64,000 nucleotides of DNA from Dermanyssus gallinae (Eukaryota; Arthropoda; Arachnida; Mesostigmata; Dermanyssidae): positions 1 through 64,000 of the forward strand of contig QVRM01002469.1 in the NCBI GenBank assembly GCA_003439945.1. Reading direction: 5' to 3'. The notes under the pieces were generated by a model. The model had not been told where the DNA came from, searched no databases, and saw only the letters and a program-made list of their open reading frames with translations. This document shows, piece after piece, positions 24,756 through 37,062 of the stretch; position 1 is the stretch's first letter, and each line of letters starts with the position of its first letter. The position numbers and the translations under genes were made by a program.

Positions 24756-25249
24756 GTTTGTGACGCTGCTTGCAGCGGTAGCCATTTTTATTGTTATCGT
24801 TGATACTGTTGTTGTGCTAATCGTTGTTGTTGTTGTTACTATTATTGTTCGTGTCGTTGTTGTTATTGTGGTTGTTGTCGTGGATGTTGTTCTTATTGTC
24901 GTTGTTGTTTTTCATGTTGTTATACTATTTGGAATGACAACAGCACACCTGGGCGCGCATAGCGTGGATAATCAGAAACATTGACGATTGGCATTTGCTT
25001 GCTTCCCTCTTTTATAATAATAACAATAATCATCATCACCATCATCACAATGTCAACATCAATGACTAATGGATAGACTCTGCAGCTGTGTACTCCGGCA
25101 AATGGCCGGTACTGGCGTGACAACACATGTCAGTCCTTAACAAAAACAACAATACCAACAACACAGAGAGCAAATTGTTTTTGAAGTTGTTCTGCCGATC
25201 ATTCTACACTATTTAGACATACACACTCAGACACACAATATACATGTAG

Positions 25250-25860
25250 GCATACAATGAAAACATACCATATTTTATTGAGTATTTGCAATTTTTATCG
25301 AATACATACAGCATCTGAACTGAGGAGTTCGTCTGATAGAGGCAGGCTTATGTCATCGTATACAATGCATGGTGGCAGTGGGGTGCCGACAAAATATAAA
25401 GAGACGACCCCGCGAAAGAGAAGCTATAACATCTACAAAATAGCGACAAAGATCGAGCGACGGAGGCGGGCGTAGGAGGCGCAGTAATTTTATTTGGGGG
25501 AGAATTCCAGATGGTGAGGACGTGGTGGCAAGGACTATTCTCCAGAAATCGCCTAGTATAGACTTGAAGTAATAGTTAGAGACCTCTCATATCGTAGGAC
25601 ATGTGTGGGAATGGTGGTAGTGGGCATCTGGAACGTGCGATGGGACTGAACGAAAACCATGTAACAGCTTAAACGCGAAGACTGTGGCTCTGAAGCAGAT
25701 AAACAGCAATTGGCATTTAAACAGCCATGTTCTGCCAGAAGACTGCAAAAACAGGTCCCCTACATTCCCAAGACTAAAAAGTCTACGGGCAGCGGCTTTA
25801 TTCTGTAGCGTCTGTAGTGCGCTGATGATAATCTTGTACGTTCTACACCACCTAACCTAA
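25250..25860 (-). pseudogene. Decayed LINE C-terminal fragment
   Basis: On the minus strand LQTLQNKAAARRLFSLGNVG is readable, followed by FAFKLLHGFRSVPSHV and, after a frame change, RRFLENSPCHHVLTIWNSPP. This is the order of the C-terminal region of jockey/CR1-like LINE reverse transcriptases (QNkAaR, lhg..P, lWNsLP). An ACTCAATAAAATATGG sequence near 25270, downstream in this orientation, could be the element's polyadenylation signal. Stops and frameshifts make it a relic. It lies in intron 1 of the NPDC1-family gene, opposite to its transcription. Confidence 0.65.
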
Positions 25861-25903
25861 CCTGTGTTAGTACAGCATACAAACTATGTTGTACTAACAC
25901 AGG
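25861..25903. repeat. Perfect 14-bp inverted repeat (hairpin)
   Basis: CCTGTGTTAGTACA at 25861-25874 is the exact reverse complement of 25890-25903, with a 15-base loop. The bases just before it are CCTAACCTAA, a short match to the arthropod telomere motif TTAGG. Confidence 0.85.
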
Positions 25904-27080
25904 TGAATGGTTCAAAACTAAGGCGTTACATACCATGATGAGAATGGCAATTTGAAGCGCAAGCTGTCAAAGGAGCGCCAGAGCCTCCACTGGCAGGCCA
26001 AAATTACACTCAACCAAATTAGCATGATTGGCCAAAGTCATCTTCTTATGACACATACGACCAATAATAGACAGGTGATCTCCGATGAGAATTTACGAAC
26101 CGAACGATAATTCATAACTAACTTACGCATCGAGGACGTGACAGAAGAGAAATGAGCTGCACGGAACAGAACGACTTGGGCTACATTCGCGTTGATTACA
26201 CGTTCGCAGACACAAGAAAACCTCGCACAGTGCTGACAATGATCGACTGGCAATACCAAGAGAGTATAATGGTCTGTTGGCAGGTCAATATCCGTCTTCT
26301 AAATAGGCACACATATCATGCCATCCATCTTCCAAATAGGGACATATATCACGTCGGCACAGCTGGTGGGCGGGTTGATCCAGCCCGATGTTTTTCTCAA
26401 GTATGGCCTTTAAAAGAAGGTCAAGATCGACGCGAAGTCTAACGCCTTGCTGATAACGCCCAGTCAAAGCACCTTACCTGCCTTAGTCCACCGTATACAT
26501 ATGTCTCTCTCTATGCGCATACGAGTATATGTGCACAAGAACGGCGAAAAGACACGGCGGTCCACCAATCGGTAGACACCCCTACTACGTATACGGGTCT
26601 ATGCGTATAAGCCGAAAAAAGCGTAATCGGCTTACTACAACAAATGGTTTCGGTTTTTCGCATTATTCCGGCAGTGAACGGACAGACAATTGTACACGAG
26701 GCAAAAGAAAACTATTCAAAGAGACAGCGGGTCTTCTAAGACCATTTTACCAGGTTATGCATGCAAAGTGTTGTTATTGTTGTCGTCGTCGACGACGCAT
26801 ATGCCTGGTTAGATAAATGGATAAAACATGGAGAAGGAGTCAATAAGCGGCAGACAGCGTAGCCCACCGACTCGCTTCTGTTTATTCCTTGTAACAGCAA
26901 CTTACTGCTAAAAGATTTTCATACCTCCTGCCCCATCCACGCTAAGCCAGAACAAGTATGTCTGTCTTTACTGCCGTTACTATTATAATCATGTTACGTA
27001 AGTATGTCGGTGAATCGTATTAGTTACATTAGAGCAAAAACGCTAACACACATAGGCTGTGATTGCGTTTTGGTTTGTGA

Positions 27081-27121
<41 letters not shown>
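27081..27121. repeat. (TA)n array
   Basis: TA run with one TG variant. Confidence 0.9.
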
Positions 27122-27125
<4 letters not shown>

Positions 27126-27220
27126 AACCGTACCTCAATGAGGAAAGCACTGTGTCGGTAGTCCCGTCAAAGTCGAGCAAACAGGTTGTTTAGAAACAAA
27201 TGGAGTATTTCTGTGGTTGT

Positions 27221-27222
<2 letters not shown>

Positions 27223-27266
<44 letters not shown>
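27223..27266. repeat. (TA)n array
   Basis: 44-bp TA run. Confidence 0.95.
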
Positions 27267-27270
<4 letters not shown>

Positions 27271-27823
27271 AGAACGGATAATGTTTTGACTACAAGATAA
27301 TACCTGCCTCTGCATGCATACGTATGTATGCTTGGCGCGACACATAGTATTGCAGTAACTATCGCAGTTCGTGCAAGCGATCGTTCGTATAGATTTGCGG
27401 ATTTCGAGTCGGAGTTATAATAGCCAAATAAATAAATTCATATAATCCATGCACAACGTATACTGTACACACATATTTACAATAGCAGCAACAACAATGC
27501 GAGAAAACGAAAATGGCTCCACCAAGAAGTGCATGCTTCTTAAACCACGGGCTCTTTTAGTCGCCCTACCGAAACGATTTTAACAGACTAGTTGACACAA
27601 CCGATTACAATCCGTAGTCGTGCCTTAGACGTAAGAAGTTATTTTTAAAAGTTTCTTGGTGTGGCAGCTTAAGTTGTTTTACGTTAAACTAATTGAATGA
27701 ATGTACCTAAGTGACAAACAAACTTTTAAATATTAAAATGGCATAAAATAGCAAAATTAAGTCACTGCATTATTTAGTTCATTTTTCATATTTTGTATAG
27801 AACGTCTTTGAATCAGGCATACA

Positions 27824-27914
<91 letters not shown>

Positions 27915-27942
27915 ATTATTATTTTTATTATTATTATTATTA
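27824..27942. repeat. (ATT)n array
   Basis: About 120 bp of ATT repeats with two interruptions near 27911-27925. The resulting polyleucine frame is not a gene. Confidence 0.95.
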
Positions 27943-29926
27943 ATTTATATTAAATTTAACGTGGTAATTCAGATCTTAAAGCAATAATCGCTTTAGTTTT
28001 GCGCGTGCGCCATGATCGAACCCACGATTATCTGTACTTAAATAGCAATAAGACCAATTTTTCCACTCGTATCCAGCCGGCATATTTACCCACGTAAACG
28101 TATTTTTACTAATCCGAATAATAGTAGTGCCAAAACGTCTTATTGGTGACATTACAGTATCATTGTTATATAATCAGTACACGTCCTACAATTTTTAGGT
28201 GTGTGTTTGAATGCCCGCCGCGTTTCTGAGAACTCTGCCTTGTTTACAAAACTAAGCGTATAATCTTCGAGAGCTTAGTAAGGTGATCGCGTTCATCGCT
28301 TTTGCTATACTAATTCTGTCTAACTGGACAGCGCAAAGAATCCCATACGTGAGGCAATTTTGTACGACTTCATTAAGTACCTCCCGGCAACTTAAGCCTT
28401 CGGGATAAGCCCCGTTCTAAAAGACCATTCACGCTCGAGGAAGATTGCTTGCGCGAAACTATAAAACAGTATCACCGAGTGATTACGCAAGAATTAGCTA
28501 TGGACTTAGAAGTGTGTCTCACAGCCATTTTTTGAGGGACTAACTGGAAAATGCGGTTCGCACACTCGGATACCACGGCAGGAAAGCTCAATGCAAATGT
28601 GGGCCGGTAGTGTGGGGCTACAACCCACTAAAAACAGTCATGTCCCCATCCCCAAACTCAACTGGGAACTGCGCAAGCAATACTTCAAACAATTGAGGGG
28701 TGGGGGTGAATAGTAGCGTCCTTATCTTGGCTGCCCTGGAGTGCCTCACGGGGCCTTGTCAAGTAAATACGATTCTTCTCTTCTGTGGCGTGCATAATAC
28801 GTTCGATTGTTCGAGCTATAAGATTCCAGTCATCACGTGACTGGAATCACTCGCCTTTGCGACCATGGTTTCGTGTCAAAGTTGAACCAATGGGCACCTC
28901 CTTCTCTTAAACGAGCACAACAACGTCGAACGTTTAGTGTCGAGGTGCTCTTAAAGGCTTGCCTGATACAACGAGTGTCCGTTATTGGGCACAATTATTA
29001 CCTGTGACTAAGAGAAATGGGTCTTTGGCAACAATTCGAATCATGGAAGATTTTGGTGCGCCTCCACCACGAGTTTCTTCCTAGTGGCCAAACGACGATA
29101 GACACAGGCGTCTACTGTGCTGACTGCAGCTCGACTGAGCTCTCTTGACTCGCCCTCCACAGGGAAGTGTCACCGTTTCGTGAAAAAAAGGCGTTTTCTT
29201 CCACCAAAATAAGCACTCATTTTGATTGCCTCATCCACCATACTCAACGAACATCGCGTCATCGGACTCTCAACTCACTCAATCAGAAGTCTAGAGTGTG
29301 AGCTCGACGACCAAGCATTGCAGCATGCCAGGCCAAAAACCACCAACGCCGCCTGACACGCAGCAGCACCATCATTCTCATGGCGATAAGCTCACTCACA
29401 GGCTCCTCCCCAATATCTTGCTCCCGTCCCCTCCCCGCCTTCCTGACAGAGTTGTCACGGCTGGATGACGAGCACAACTCTGAGTGACCCCGATATTGTT
29501 GTTACGTGCGTACCCTCGGACACACATCCGAATATCCGAGCATATACGAACTATACAGCTATTGATGCAGATTCTCTTTGCGCATCAATCTCTCTAGCAG
29601 CCTAGTGACCGAATATGCCGGAATATGCCGCGCACCAATAGATTTCAGCAAGGCGACGACCTCAACTGCGATAACGACGACGATGATGATGATGCTGATG
29701 CTGACGACGACGACGAAAGCAACCACGCCATCAACATCGTTCGATACTGATTCGCTCGTGTCTGCTCAACGGTGCCAACGACCCAAATAGGCGGCGTGCG
29801 GTGACAAAAAAGACCTCGTGTCGTGGCAGCATAAATGGCTGCAAGATCACGAACGAACGGACGAATGGCACTCTCAGCCAAATAAAAAGGATCGAATGAA
29901 GCAGAAGCCATTCTGCTTAGCTAGAC

Positions 29927-30018
29927 CCGTTCCTATATACACGCACACCATATACCTGTTCCTATATACCCGCACACCATATACCCGTTCCTATATACAC
30001 ACAACATGTACCCGTTTC
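29927..30018. repeat. 28-bp minisatellite, about three copies
   Basis: The unit CCGTTCCTATATACACGCAC plus ACCATATA is repeated at 29927, 29955 and 29983, with the third copy degraded. Confidence 0.8.
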
Positions 30019-31579
30019 TTTGGTACCTGTCACGTTTTTTACTATCTGTCTGGTCCTTTGCTAGCTGTCATGTCCAACGAAGAATAATGTTTCGTCACGC
30101 ATCCACTACAAGCGACATAGTCATCCGTTCGACGATGCCGTTCATGGTTAAAAAACTGAGGTCACCTATAGCCAACATTGTGGTTTCTTTTTTTTTTATC
30201 TGGCCTCTTACGCTGAAATGATAGATTTAGCCGAAACTAGCCGAAACTACACAATTGATTCCACGAAAGGCAGAACTCAGACTCAAACCGGGTCTGTCCC
30301 GTCACAATCGCCATAGCAGCCGGGAAGGGCAGTTACAATATTCTATAACTCAGGACATCTGGTTTTGTTCCCAGTGGCAGATTGGTAAGATGCATGCTTG
30401 AAAAGTTCGTTAATGAGTTTGGCTACTGTAGAAGAAAACGTACGATTAGTTCATTCATAGAAATCGCCCCTCGGGCTGTGAGCATAAACTCAAATGAGCG
30501 CGCCGTCAACCTCCACCGAACTTGTACGAACATAACGCATAGGAGCACTCTAACGTTGAAAAGCATCTATATTTTCATCAACTTAGTTTCGGTACCTTAT
30601 TTAAGGAGCATTCAGTAATTACTTATTCAAGTTCATCAACAGTTCATCACTCTTCGCGTTAATTCACATCAGCTTGTAACAACCATGCACAAACCGCCGT
30701 TTTCAAAAGTATATTATCACCATAGAGAGGTGGACAGCAAGCATTTAAATGCGGTGCCATCGTCCCGAATTGACATCCAGTTTCAGTCGATGAATTGGTT
30801 AAATAAGAGGGTAATAGGGCGGAATAAAATAATATAACTATTAATTATTAAATTATTAGAATATAGCAGAAATGCATTATTTTTCAACTTTATGAGGATT
30901 AACTCATTAGCAAACATAACCAATTGACAGCTCCAAAAGACTTGTGCGTACCGTTTTCAACTATTTATAGCCATCGGTATACCGAAAAGCAACATTTCAA
31001 CATACTTTGCGCCTCTGCAGACTGTGCTGCACGCAACGCAATTGCAGCACTTGAAAAAAACTTCAACTGGCTCCCTAAAGTTGTTGATTAGACTGATCCA
31101 ATTTAAACAAGACAAAATACTCCGGTCTTTATTTCGATTCGTGGAAATTTAGCTATTATTAGCTCCGTTAGTGAAGTTCATTTTGTGTAGGACGACCCTA
31201 TATGTCAGCAGACGTCATTGATGAAAGTACGTAATGCATGCAACGCGTTATTTGCCGTAATACTTCTGGAACAACTCGCAGTTTGGTTAGTCAAGCGTCC
31301 CATGGCCACAGTGCCTATGTTTTGCTAAACGGTACGATGCGTGATATTTTTCATGTTTTCTTTTTATCCAAAGACCCTATCCTGTGGAATTTTTGCGAGA
31401 GAAGACTCCGGTAGCACACGACGCCCTCACTCACCTGTTGTAATAAGGGAGAACTCTAAAAGTACACTGACAATATAAAAGCTGTTAAAGTAACCCTATA
31501 AGGCTTAGCTTGATAAGCAGAGGTCTCGTTGCCGAGATGGCGGAACACACCGTATGTGTCTTATGGCGTGAAAGACGAG

Positions 31580-31592
31580 ACAAAGCCCTTAT
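31580..31592. repeat. Target-site duplication, left copy
   Basis: ACAAAGCCCTTAT, identical to 32910-32922, flanks the LINE insertion between them. Confidence 0.85.
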
Positions 31593-32909
31593 CATCATTT
31601 CTCATTTATTGACCAAAAAGGTATATTACATGTCATATGATTTAAAAACAATGGTTAAAAACAATGGTTAATTAGTTCCTTTCCCTTGCCAACCGTCGTA
31701 GGCTATCCAAGCTCTGGCACCCCTCGAAATGATATGCTGAAGGCAATGTCTACATATACAGGTTGCTTGCGGCTCATGAAAGTCTCTTTGCGAACAAAGC
31801 TGGTGATGGAGGCCATGCACAGCGTATCGAAGTGATGACATGTCGGAGGTCCTGCAGGGGTTCCTTCCAAGCAGAGGATGTCATGGCTCGAGTTCGGTAG
31901 AAATCCGTGGGGATTTCGCGCATCTTCTCTGCGAAGGTAGTCCTGAACGATTGAAGAGCAGGTGTGGGCCGGAGCTGGAAGCGTGGCACGAGGTCCTCTA
32001 GGTATGGTCCTGTCCCGGCCAACGCATACACCAGTCGGTTCTGGGCGTTCCGCGGTAAGCCCAAGACTCTCTTCAAGAACGTTGCTTTGACCTTGTCCAG
32101 TTGGTCCAGCTGATGTGCCGACAGGTGCTCCCAGATGACATCGATTCCATAGGAGGCAACCGAAGATACCTTGAGGTGGAAGAGTTGAAGGGCGGTCGAC
32201 AGTGAGAGCTTCTGTGGCTCGCCGATCGTCGCCATGGCCACGACGCTCTTTGACACGCGCTCGGTGATATGCTTGCTAAAGCACACACCCCTGCTGGAGA
32301 AGATCACCCCCAGGTAGCAGAAGTTGCTCACATACTCAATGGGCGAGTTGCGTAGTCGAAGACGATCGTGAGAGGCGAGGGCGCCTCCTGCCCTGAACTT
32401 GACAGCCTTGGTCTTCGACGCGTTCACACACATGCCGTTGTTGTCGCAGTACTTCTCCAGCACCTTGATGGAAGCCTGGAGGTCCCGCCTGATGCGACTA
32501 AACATGACGATGTCGTCCGCATATAGAAGAATGCCCACCATGGGATACAGCTCCTTGACAAGGGCGGGCAGGTCGCTTAGGAGAACAGCAAAGAGCAGGG
32601 GACTCAGGTTGTCCCCCTGGGGGTACCCCGTGGTCTGGAGGAATGGCGGATGCTCACAGACTCCATCATCCAGAGCGATAGAGTTGGGTTGGAGAATCGA
32701 TGCCAGGAGGGAGAGCAGTGGTCGGCCGATGCCGAAGCGGGCGAGTTTCTCCAACATGGTGTCCCTAGGTGCCACGTCAAACGCGGACTTTAGGTCCACG
32801 AAGACGGCGTGCAGTGGCCGCCGCTTTTTCTGTAACGATGAAGTTATCTCATCTAGAAGTTCCCCGCATGCTGTGGATGTTGACTTGTGCCGTCTGAAGC
32901 CGTGTTGTT
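31593..32909 (-). mobile_element. 5'-truncated LINE insertion with 13-bp target-site duplication
   Basis: 1317 bp bounded on both sides by ACAAAGCCCTTAT. The element lies on the minus strand. Its reverse-transcriptase frame starts abruptly at the 32909 end, as expected of 5' truncation during target-primed reverse transcription. Its 3' end (31593) carries AATAAA about 16 bases before the junction and a short ATGATG tail. The intact flanking duplication and nearly open ORF point to a recent insertion. It sits in intron 1 of the NPDC1-family gene, antisense to it. Confidence 0.85.
31774..32907 (-). CDS. LINE reverse transcriptase, N-terminally truncated
   Basis: 377 codons without a stop. Motifs in order: QHGFRRHKSTSTACGELL at the very start, VFVDLKSAFD (palm motif A with catalytic Asp), YPQGDNLSPLLFAVLLSDLP (motif B), GILLYADDIVMFS (motif C with the YADD pair), then a thumb/C-terminal part with LGLPRNAQNRLVYALAGTGP. 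The enzyme copies element RNA into DNA at the nicked target. The endonuclease and the first reverse-transcriptase motifs are missing, so this copy cannot move alone. All catalytic Asp residues of the remaining part are kept. I place it among non-LTR elements but cannot fix the clade. Confidence 0.85.
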   Translation of the reverse strand, partial: QHGFRRHKSTSTACGELLDEITSSLQKKRRPLHAVFVDLKSAFDVAPRDTMLEKLARFGIGRPLLSLLASILQPNSIALDDGVCEHPPFLQTTGYPQGDNLSPLLFAVLLSDLPALVKELYPMVGILLYADDIVMFSRIRRDLQASIKVLEKYCDNNGMCVNASKTKAVKFRAGGALASHDRLRLRNSPIEYVSNFCYLGVIFSSRGVCFSKHITERVSKSVVAMATIGEPQKLSLSTALQLFHLKVSSVASYGIDVIWEHLSAHQLDQLDKVKATFLKRVLGLPRNAQNRLVYALAGTGPYLEDLVPRFQLRPTPALQSFRTTFAEKMREIPTDFYRTRAMTSSAWKEPLQDLRHVITSIRCAWPPSPALFAKRLS

Positions 32910-32922
32910 ACAAAGCCCTTAT
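32910..32922. repeat. Target-site duplication, right copy
   Basis: Second copy of ACAAAGCCCTTAT. The base pair pattern before and after it differs from the left copy, so the duplication is exactly 13 bp. Confidence 0.85.
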
Positions 32923-33039
32923 GATAACTGAAACATCTCGCTATAGAAACACAGCACGTGTCGTGTTGAGCTACATATTAGCAAAAAATAACTTCATCTG
33001 TCTTCCAATAAGCGTGTTTGTCCCGCATCGGTGCTAGAC

Positions 33040-35480
33040 TAGTAGTTGAAGTAGCCGCTTGTTTCAAAATATTCGGATCTCCGATAACTTGCCTAATAGA
33101 TTGCGATACAATGTTGAGGAATCAACGTTATGCAAATTACATGACCTCATATGGGACGCTCAATTTCCTCTTCCTGGCTTATCGCGCTGTCCAACGACGA
33201 ATTTTAATCTCTTCATTAAAATCGATACACTGCAAAACTTTGTCCAGCTAAGGACAATGTGCACTACCTGAAAGATGATGCCTGGTAATAATAAGGTATT
33301 AACTGACTAATGATATGTGTGGGGTTGCTGTATGTTTCGGTCAACGTATAAATTCGTGTTTTGTTTAAAAGTCTAATATTATCAGCCGTTTCACCTATCC
33401 TTGGCGTATTGGCGTACATAAGCTGGTGATTCAGATTCGCGTTCCAATATTGCCAGCGTTCTTACTTTCTGAAGATGCATATACAACGGTCATATGCATC
33501 TATGATGCCCAGCATATAATTTTGCAAAGTTTTTCAATTACATGGGTTTGCCTGCATCTCAGGATTTTTACTTCGGACAGTTTTCATGCTTCTGCGTCAG
33601 TTGTCGTAGGTAACTAAGATGTCTTATGAAACTCACACGCATCGGGATAATAATAGTGTGGAGCAATCTGCGTTGTCGCTAAACCAATCAACCTCTGATA
33701 GCTACCCATAAATTACTTGAACGTTGCAGGGCGAAAACGTCACTAGAGCTTCGATGTCTTCCTACCCATCATTACTCTAAACATACGAAACGGCCTCGTT
33801 AAACTGATCTTATATAATTTCTATGTATAATTAAGATGCATACGTATACACATGATATGTACGGCTTCGAGGGGCAGGAACCAGCGCCTTGCTTATTCGA
33901 CCTGAAGCTCTGTAAAGTCTATCAGCTGTGAGCGAAGCCAAAAATAGGGAAAGGCCATCGTAATTATCAAGGCGGCGCGACGACATTAACTCCAATAAAT
34001 ATGCCGATTATAATTAAGGCTCTGTTTGAATTGCCTTGAAGCCCCCCTACCCTTTACCCCTCTCAGCTTGTTCGGCTGACGTATTACAAAATACTATCTC
34101 GATAGAGTATTGAACCTATTGGGAATGGCCAATCGGGTTCTGAACGCTAACGGCATGCGTGGGTTTTCTGTTCACCGCACCTGAGCGTAGGTTTTTTATT
34201 CACTGGGCAGAAGTGGCCTTTCTAACATAAATTTTACATGCCAACCGAATACGTTAACGGCATGATTCGTAGAGGCCCTGTAAGTCATCTTTTTGCAGTG
34301 AGCTGACGCGACAATATGCATTTTCCAATGCATGGTTAGAACTAGCCCTTTTCCAATGATTTGGCTGGATATTGGCGGAAAATAGGACGGAAAGAGTTCA
34401 GAACGAAAACTCGAGCCCCTCCCAACCAACCGTGGCTGGATTCGCGGTTTTGTACCCACTTTATTCTCTTCACTCTTGATCTACAATACGAATGCCTGGC
34501 TGCCTTTGCTTGCTGCTGGGTGAGACAAAGATTAAAATGGAGAGAGCTAATTGGTCTGGCTCCTGCGTGGGAGGACTCACAGCCAGAACTCACAGCTTAA
34601 GTAATTAAGCCTGAAATTAATTATCCCCACGAGAGCTCGAGATAACTCTTAGACTAAGTGAAGAGTGAACATCGTTAGGCCAACTTCTGTTCATTGTATA
34701 AGTTCAGTTACTAACTATCCTCCTTTCCAGCGTAAAGGTGGTTCGTCTTTATATGGAGAAAACTTATCAAACTAATTGGGCCATTGCCTTGTAAATTTGT
34801 CGCACTAATAGTACCTGCCGATATCACACTTCAGCAGACGTTTAGGAATTTGGAATACTTTAACAACCGTGTTCTTATCTGTAAAATTAAGTTGTCCACT
34901 AAAACAATCGTACATGTTCCGAAAGGAAGTATTCGGTAAACCGATTTTGTGGCGTGAATATAAATAAACTTCCACCTCCACTAACATATTTTCATGGGTT
35001 CTAATGCTGAATAGGGTTTTAATTATATATAATATAATAATCAACTAGAATCTTCCAAAAATCGCGCTCAACTCTGCAAAGAAAAAGAAAATATATATAT
35101 ATACGCCACTTATCAGCAATAACATCGCAAACATTTGCTAAAGTTGTTAAATATAGCGCCTGGAATCATTTCAAACATGAAATATTGTTCAGCGGAAGAC
35201 TGTGTCAGCTGGAATCCCATCTTGCATAGTACAACCTTAAGTACGGATTACAGGAATTAGCATATTTAACTCAGAAACACACGGATGTCAAAACGAACGG
35301 ACTTAGCAAGCTAATTGCCTACGGACAACGTTCAATCGCGGTGAAAACCCCTTCTTACGTGACAGCGAGTGCTACTGGAGCCGACAGTCTCAACCAAGAT
35401 ATCTAAAAATGTATCAAACAACAGCTACATTTTAAAATAACTGTGCTTTATTCGTTTTGCCATGGCCTATGCAAACTGCA

Positions 35481-35522
<42 letters not shown>

Positions 35523-35735
35523 ACATAATCAGATTAATCATGGTAACCAACTGCCTTCAATTGATATTCTCTGCAGCGGAAACGCCCCACCCCTATCTTC
35601 ACCATGCATACGTGCCGTTGTTCCAATTTCCCTCAGAAATATTAATGTCGATTCGTTTCAGTGTTTCTATTACAACTCGCTGTACTACAGAATGTGCCTC
35701 CAACTCGCGATATTTCAAACTTTTTGGTTTCTCTG
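33040..35735. other. Intronic stretch without recognisable exons
   Basis: I see no domain or splice pattern. A TA array lies at 35485-35519 and a short one near 35091-35103. Confidence 0.4.
35485..35519. repeat. (TA)n array
   Basis: 35-bp TA run. Confidence 0.95.
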
Positions 35736-35739
35736 CTAA

Positions 35740-36180
35740 ATTGCGTAATAGCGTCTGCCCCGATCTCGGAACTCGACTCCTGTAAAACGGGTCGGCGTTT
35801 CTAGGAGACCACGATCATCCTGTTTGGCCGTAGATCTGGACTGGTTCCTTCCTGCAGGGCACATTAGCGGATTGCAATCTAGTGCCTTTGAAATAACTTC
35901 GTCGAGGGCGGCGTGGCGCGTGCCTCTCGACGCTCCTGGAACAGCTGAAGCCATATTCTCCCGTCGGCGACAGCGGTGTGTTGCAGACGGACCAAGCATG
36001 AAGCCCACATCCAGCCACAACCAACCGCACACGACTTGCATTGTCCAGTATAATTCCTAGCTGCGGTGAGGGAATGGCTCGAAGCCATTTGATGCTTGAT
36101 TCGCTGAAAGCCGTTGGCAAGCGCGCCTTGCCAAGTGCATCGGTTGTCGTGAAGTTCAGGAGTTTTTCTTGAAAGCGCTT
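35740..36180 (-). pseudogene. Decayed copy of the zinc-knuckle/nuclease LINE C-terminus
   Basis: Across two or three minus-strand frames one reads SSIKWLRAIPSPQLGIILDN, then VCNTPLSPTGEYGFSCSRS, then RHAALDEVISKALDCN and CPAGRNQSRSTAKQDD. These line up in order with KGAGAWLHAIPCARIGTLLDD, the zinc knuckle GPDGRHGLSC, RHQALNETFSRAL and EPVGLDRERGKRPDG of the ORF at 12782-13642. Frameshifts, loss of one knuckle Cys and truncation before the VWDAT block show that it is dead. This is the second copy of that family in the window. Confidence 0.7.
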
Positions 36181-36389
36181 TCAACTATGTCAGCATCCGG
36201 GGTACATTGGCGTGTTTCATCAAGTAAGCTAAATTACCTAGCGTTGGGCATAGCCTGTGAATCGTGCGTCTGCCGATCTTCTTGCGGTGTTGCGACAGCG
36301 AGGCATCAAGTTTACGCTGCCGTAAGTAAACCGTGCCGCACCGGATCCTCGTCACGTTGAAAGGTCCTGTCGACTAGACAGGACTTCAG

Positions 36390-36720
36390 CAGCTGCAAAA
36401 AGCGCACACGCAGCGTGACAGATACGTTGCACGTGACATGGCGGCAGACGATGCCGTCGCTGCTGATGTCACTCTGTTACGCTACTCTGCTCCCTCCGCT
36501 GAGATTCAGGCTAGCGCCGGACAGTTATGCCAGGCCGTGCACTTCGGAGCCGCCCACCCCGAAGCCACCCAAAGCGAAACGAAGACGTGGTGGGTCGGCT
36601 GAGTCGCCTGCTTCGTCAGAATCACACGATAATATCCGTCGGGTGCGTGCTCTATTATTGCCACCGCGCGGCGTGATGTGCTCGCTACGGCACATTATTG
36701 CGCACATTACGCCGAGATGA
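36390..36720 (+). other. GC-rich open frames, unrecognised
   Basis: After an acceptor-like TTCAG at 36385-36389 one frame is open for 70 codons (QLQKAHTQRDRYVARDMAAD and following) to TGA at 36600-36602. An overlapping frame, open to 36720, reads EPPTPKPPKAKRRRGGSAES with a basic, nuclear-signal-like core. Both have coding-like composition but no known domain. They could be an exon of an unknown gene or residual transposon sequence. Confidence 0.25.
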
Positions 36721-37020
36721 TGGGTTTTGACGTCGTCGCCGACGACAACGACGACGACAACAACAGCAATAACATCTATAGCAATGGTGAAGACTACAGA
36801 AGGCTACAATATACGACTAAGGCCGCCAGAAGCGCGAGTCGGGTCGGGTCAGGGGAAAGCAGCAACAGCAGCAGCAGCAGCAAGCATATCGTAAACAAAC
36901 AAAGCCCGCATATCATAGTCAACAACCGCTGTGGCTAGCGGCTGACTCTTCATCGTCCAACCCCCCACCGTCGTTCTTATGGCCAACCATATGGCTTAAT
37001 AGGTTGTACAATCGCCGACG

Positions 37021-37061
<41 letters not shown>

Positions 37062-37062
<1 letters not shown>

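Larger units (their letters stand above)
25910..31560. other. Intronic stretch without recognisable exons
   Basis: Within the predicted first intron of the NPDC1-family gene. It contains TA arrays at 27081-27121 and 27223-27266, an (ATT)n array at 27824, GAT/CGA triplets near 29675-29720 and a 28-bp minisatellite near 29927. Open frames around 29.3-30.2 kb carry no domain I recognise. Confidence 0.4.

Noticed and set aside
27793..27987. Polyleucine ORF
   Set aside because: It is the ATT microsatellite read in one frame.
32399..33037. 212-codon plus-strand frame
   Set aside because: It is the antisense shadow of the LINE reverse transcriptase on the minus strand.
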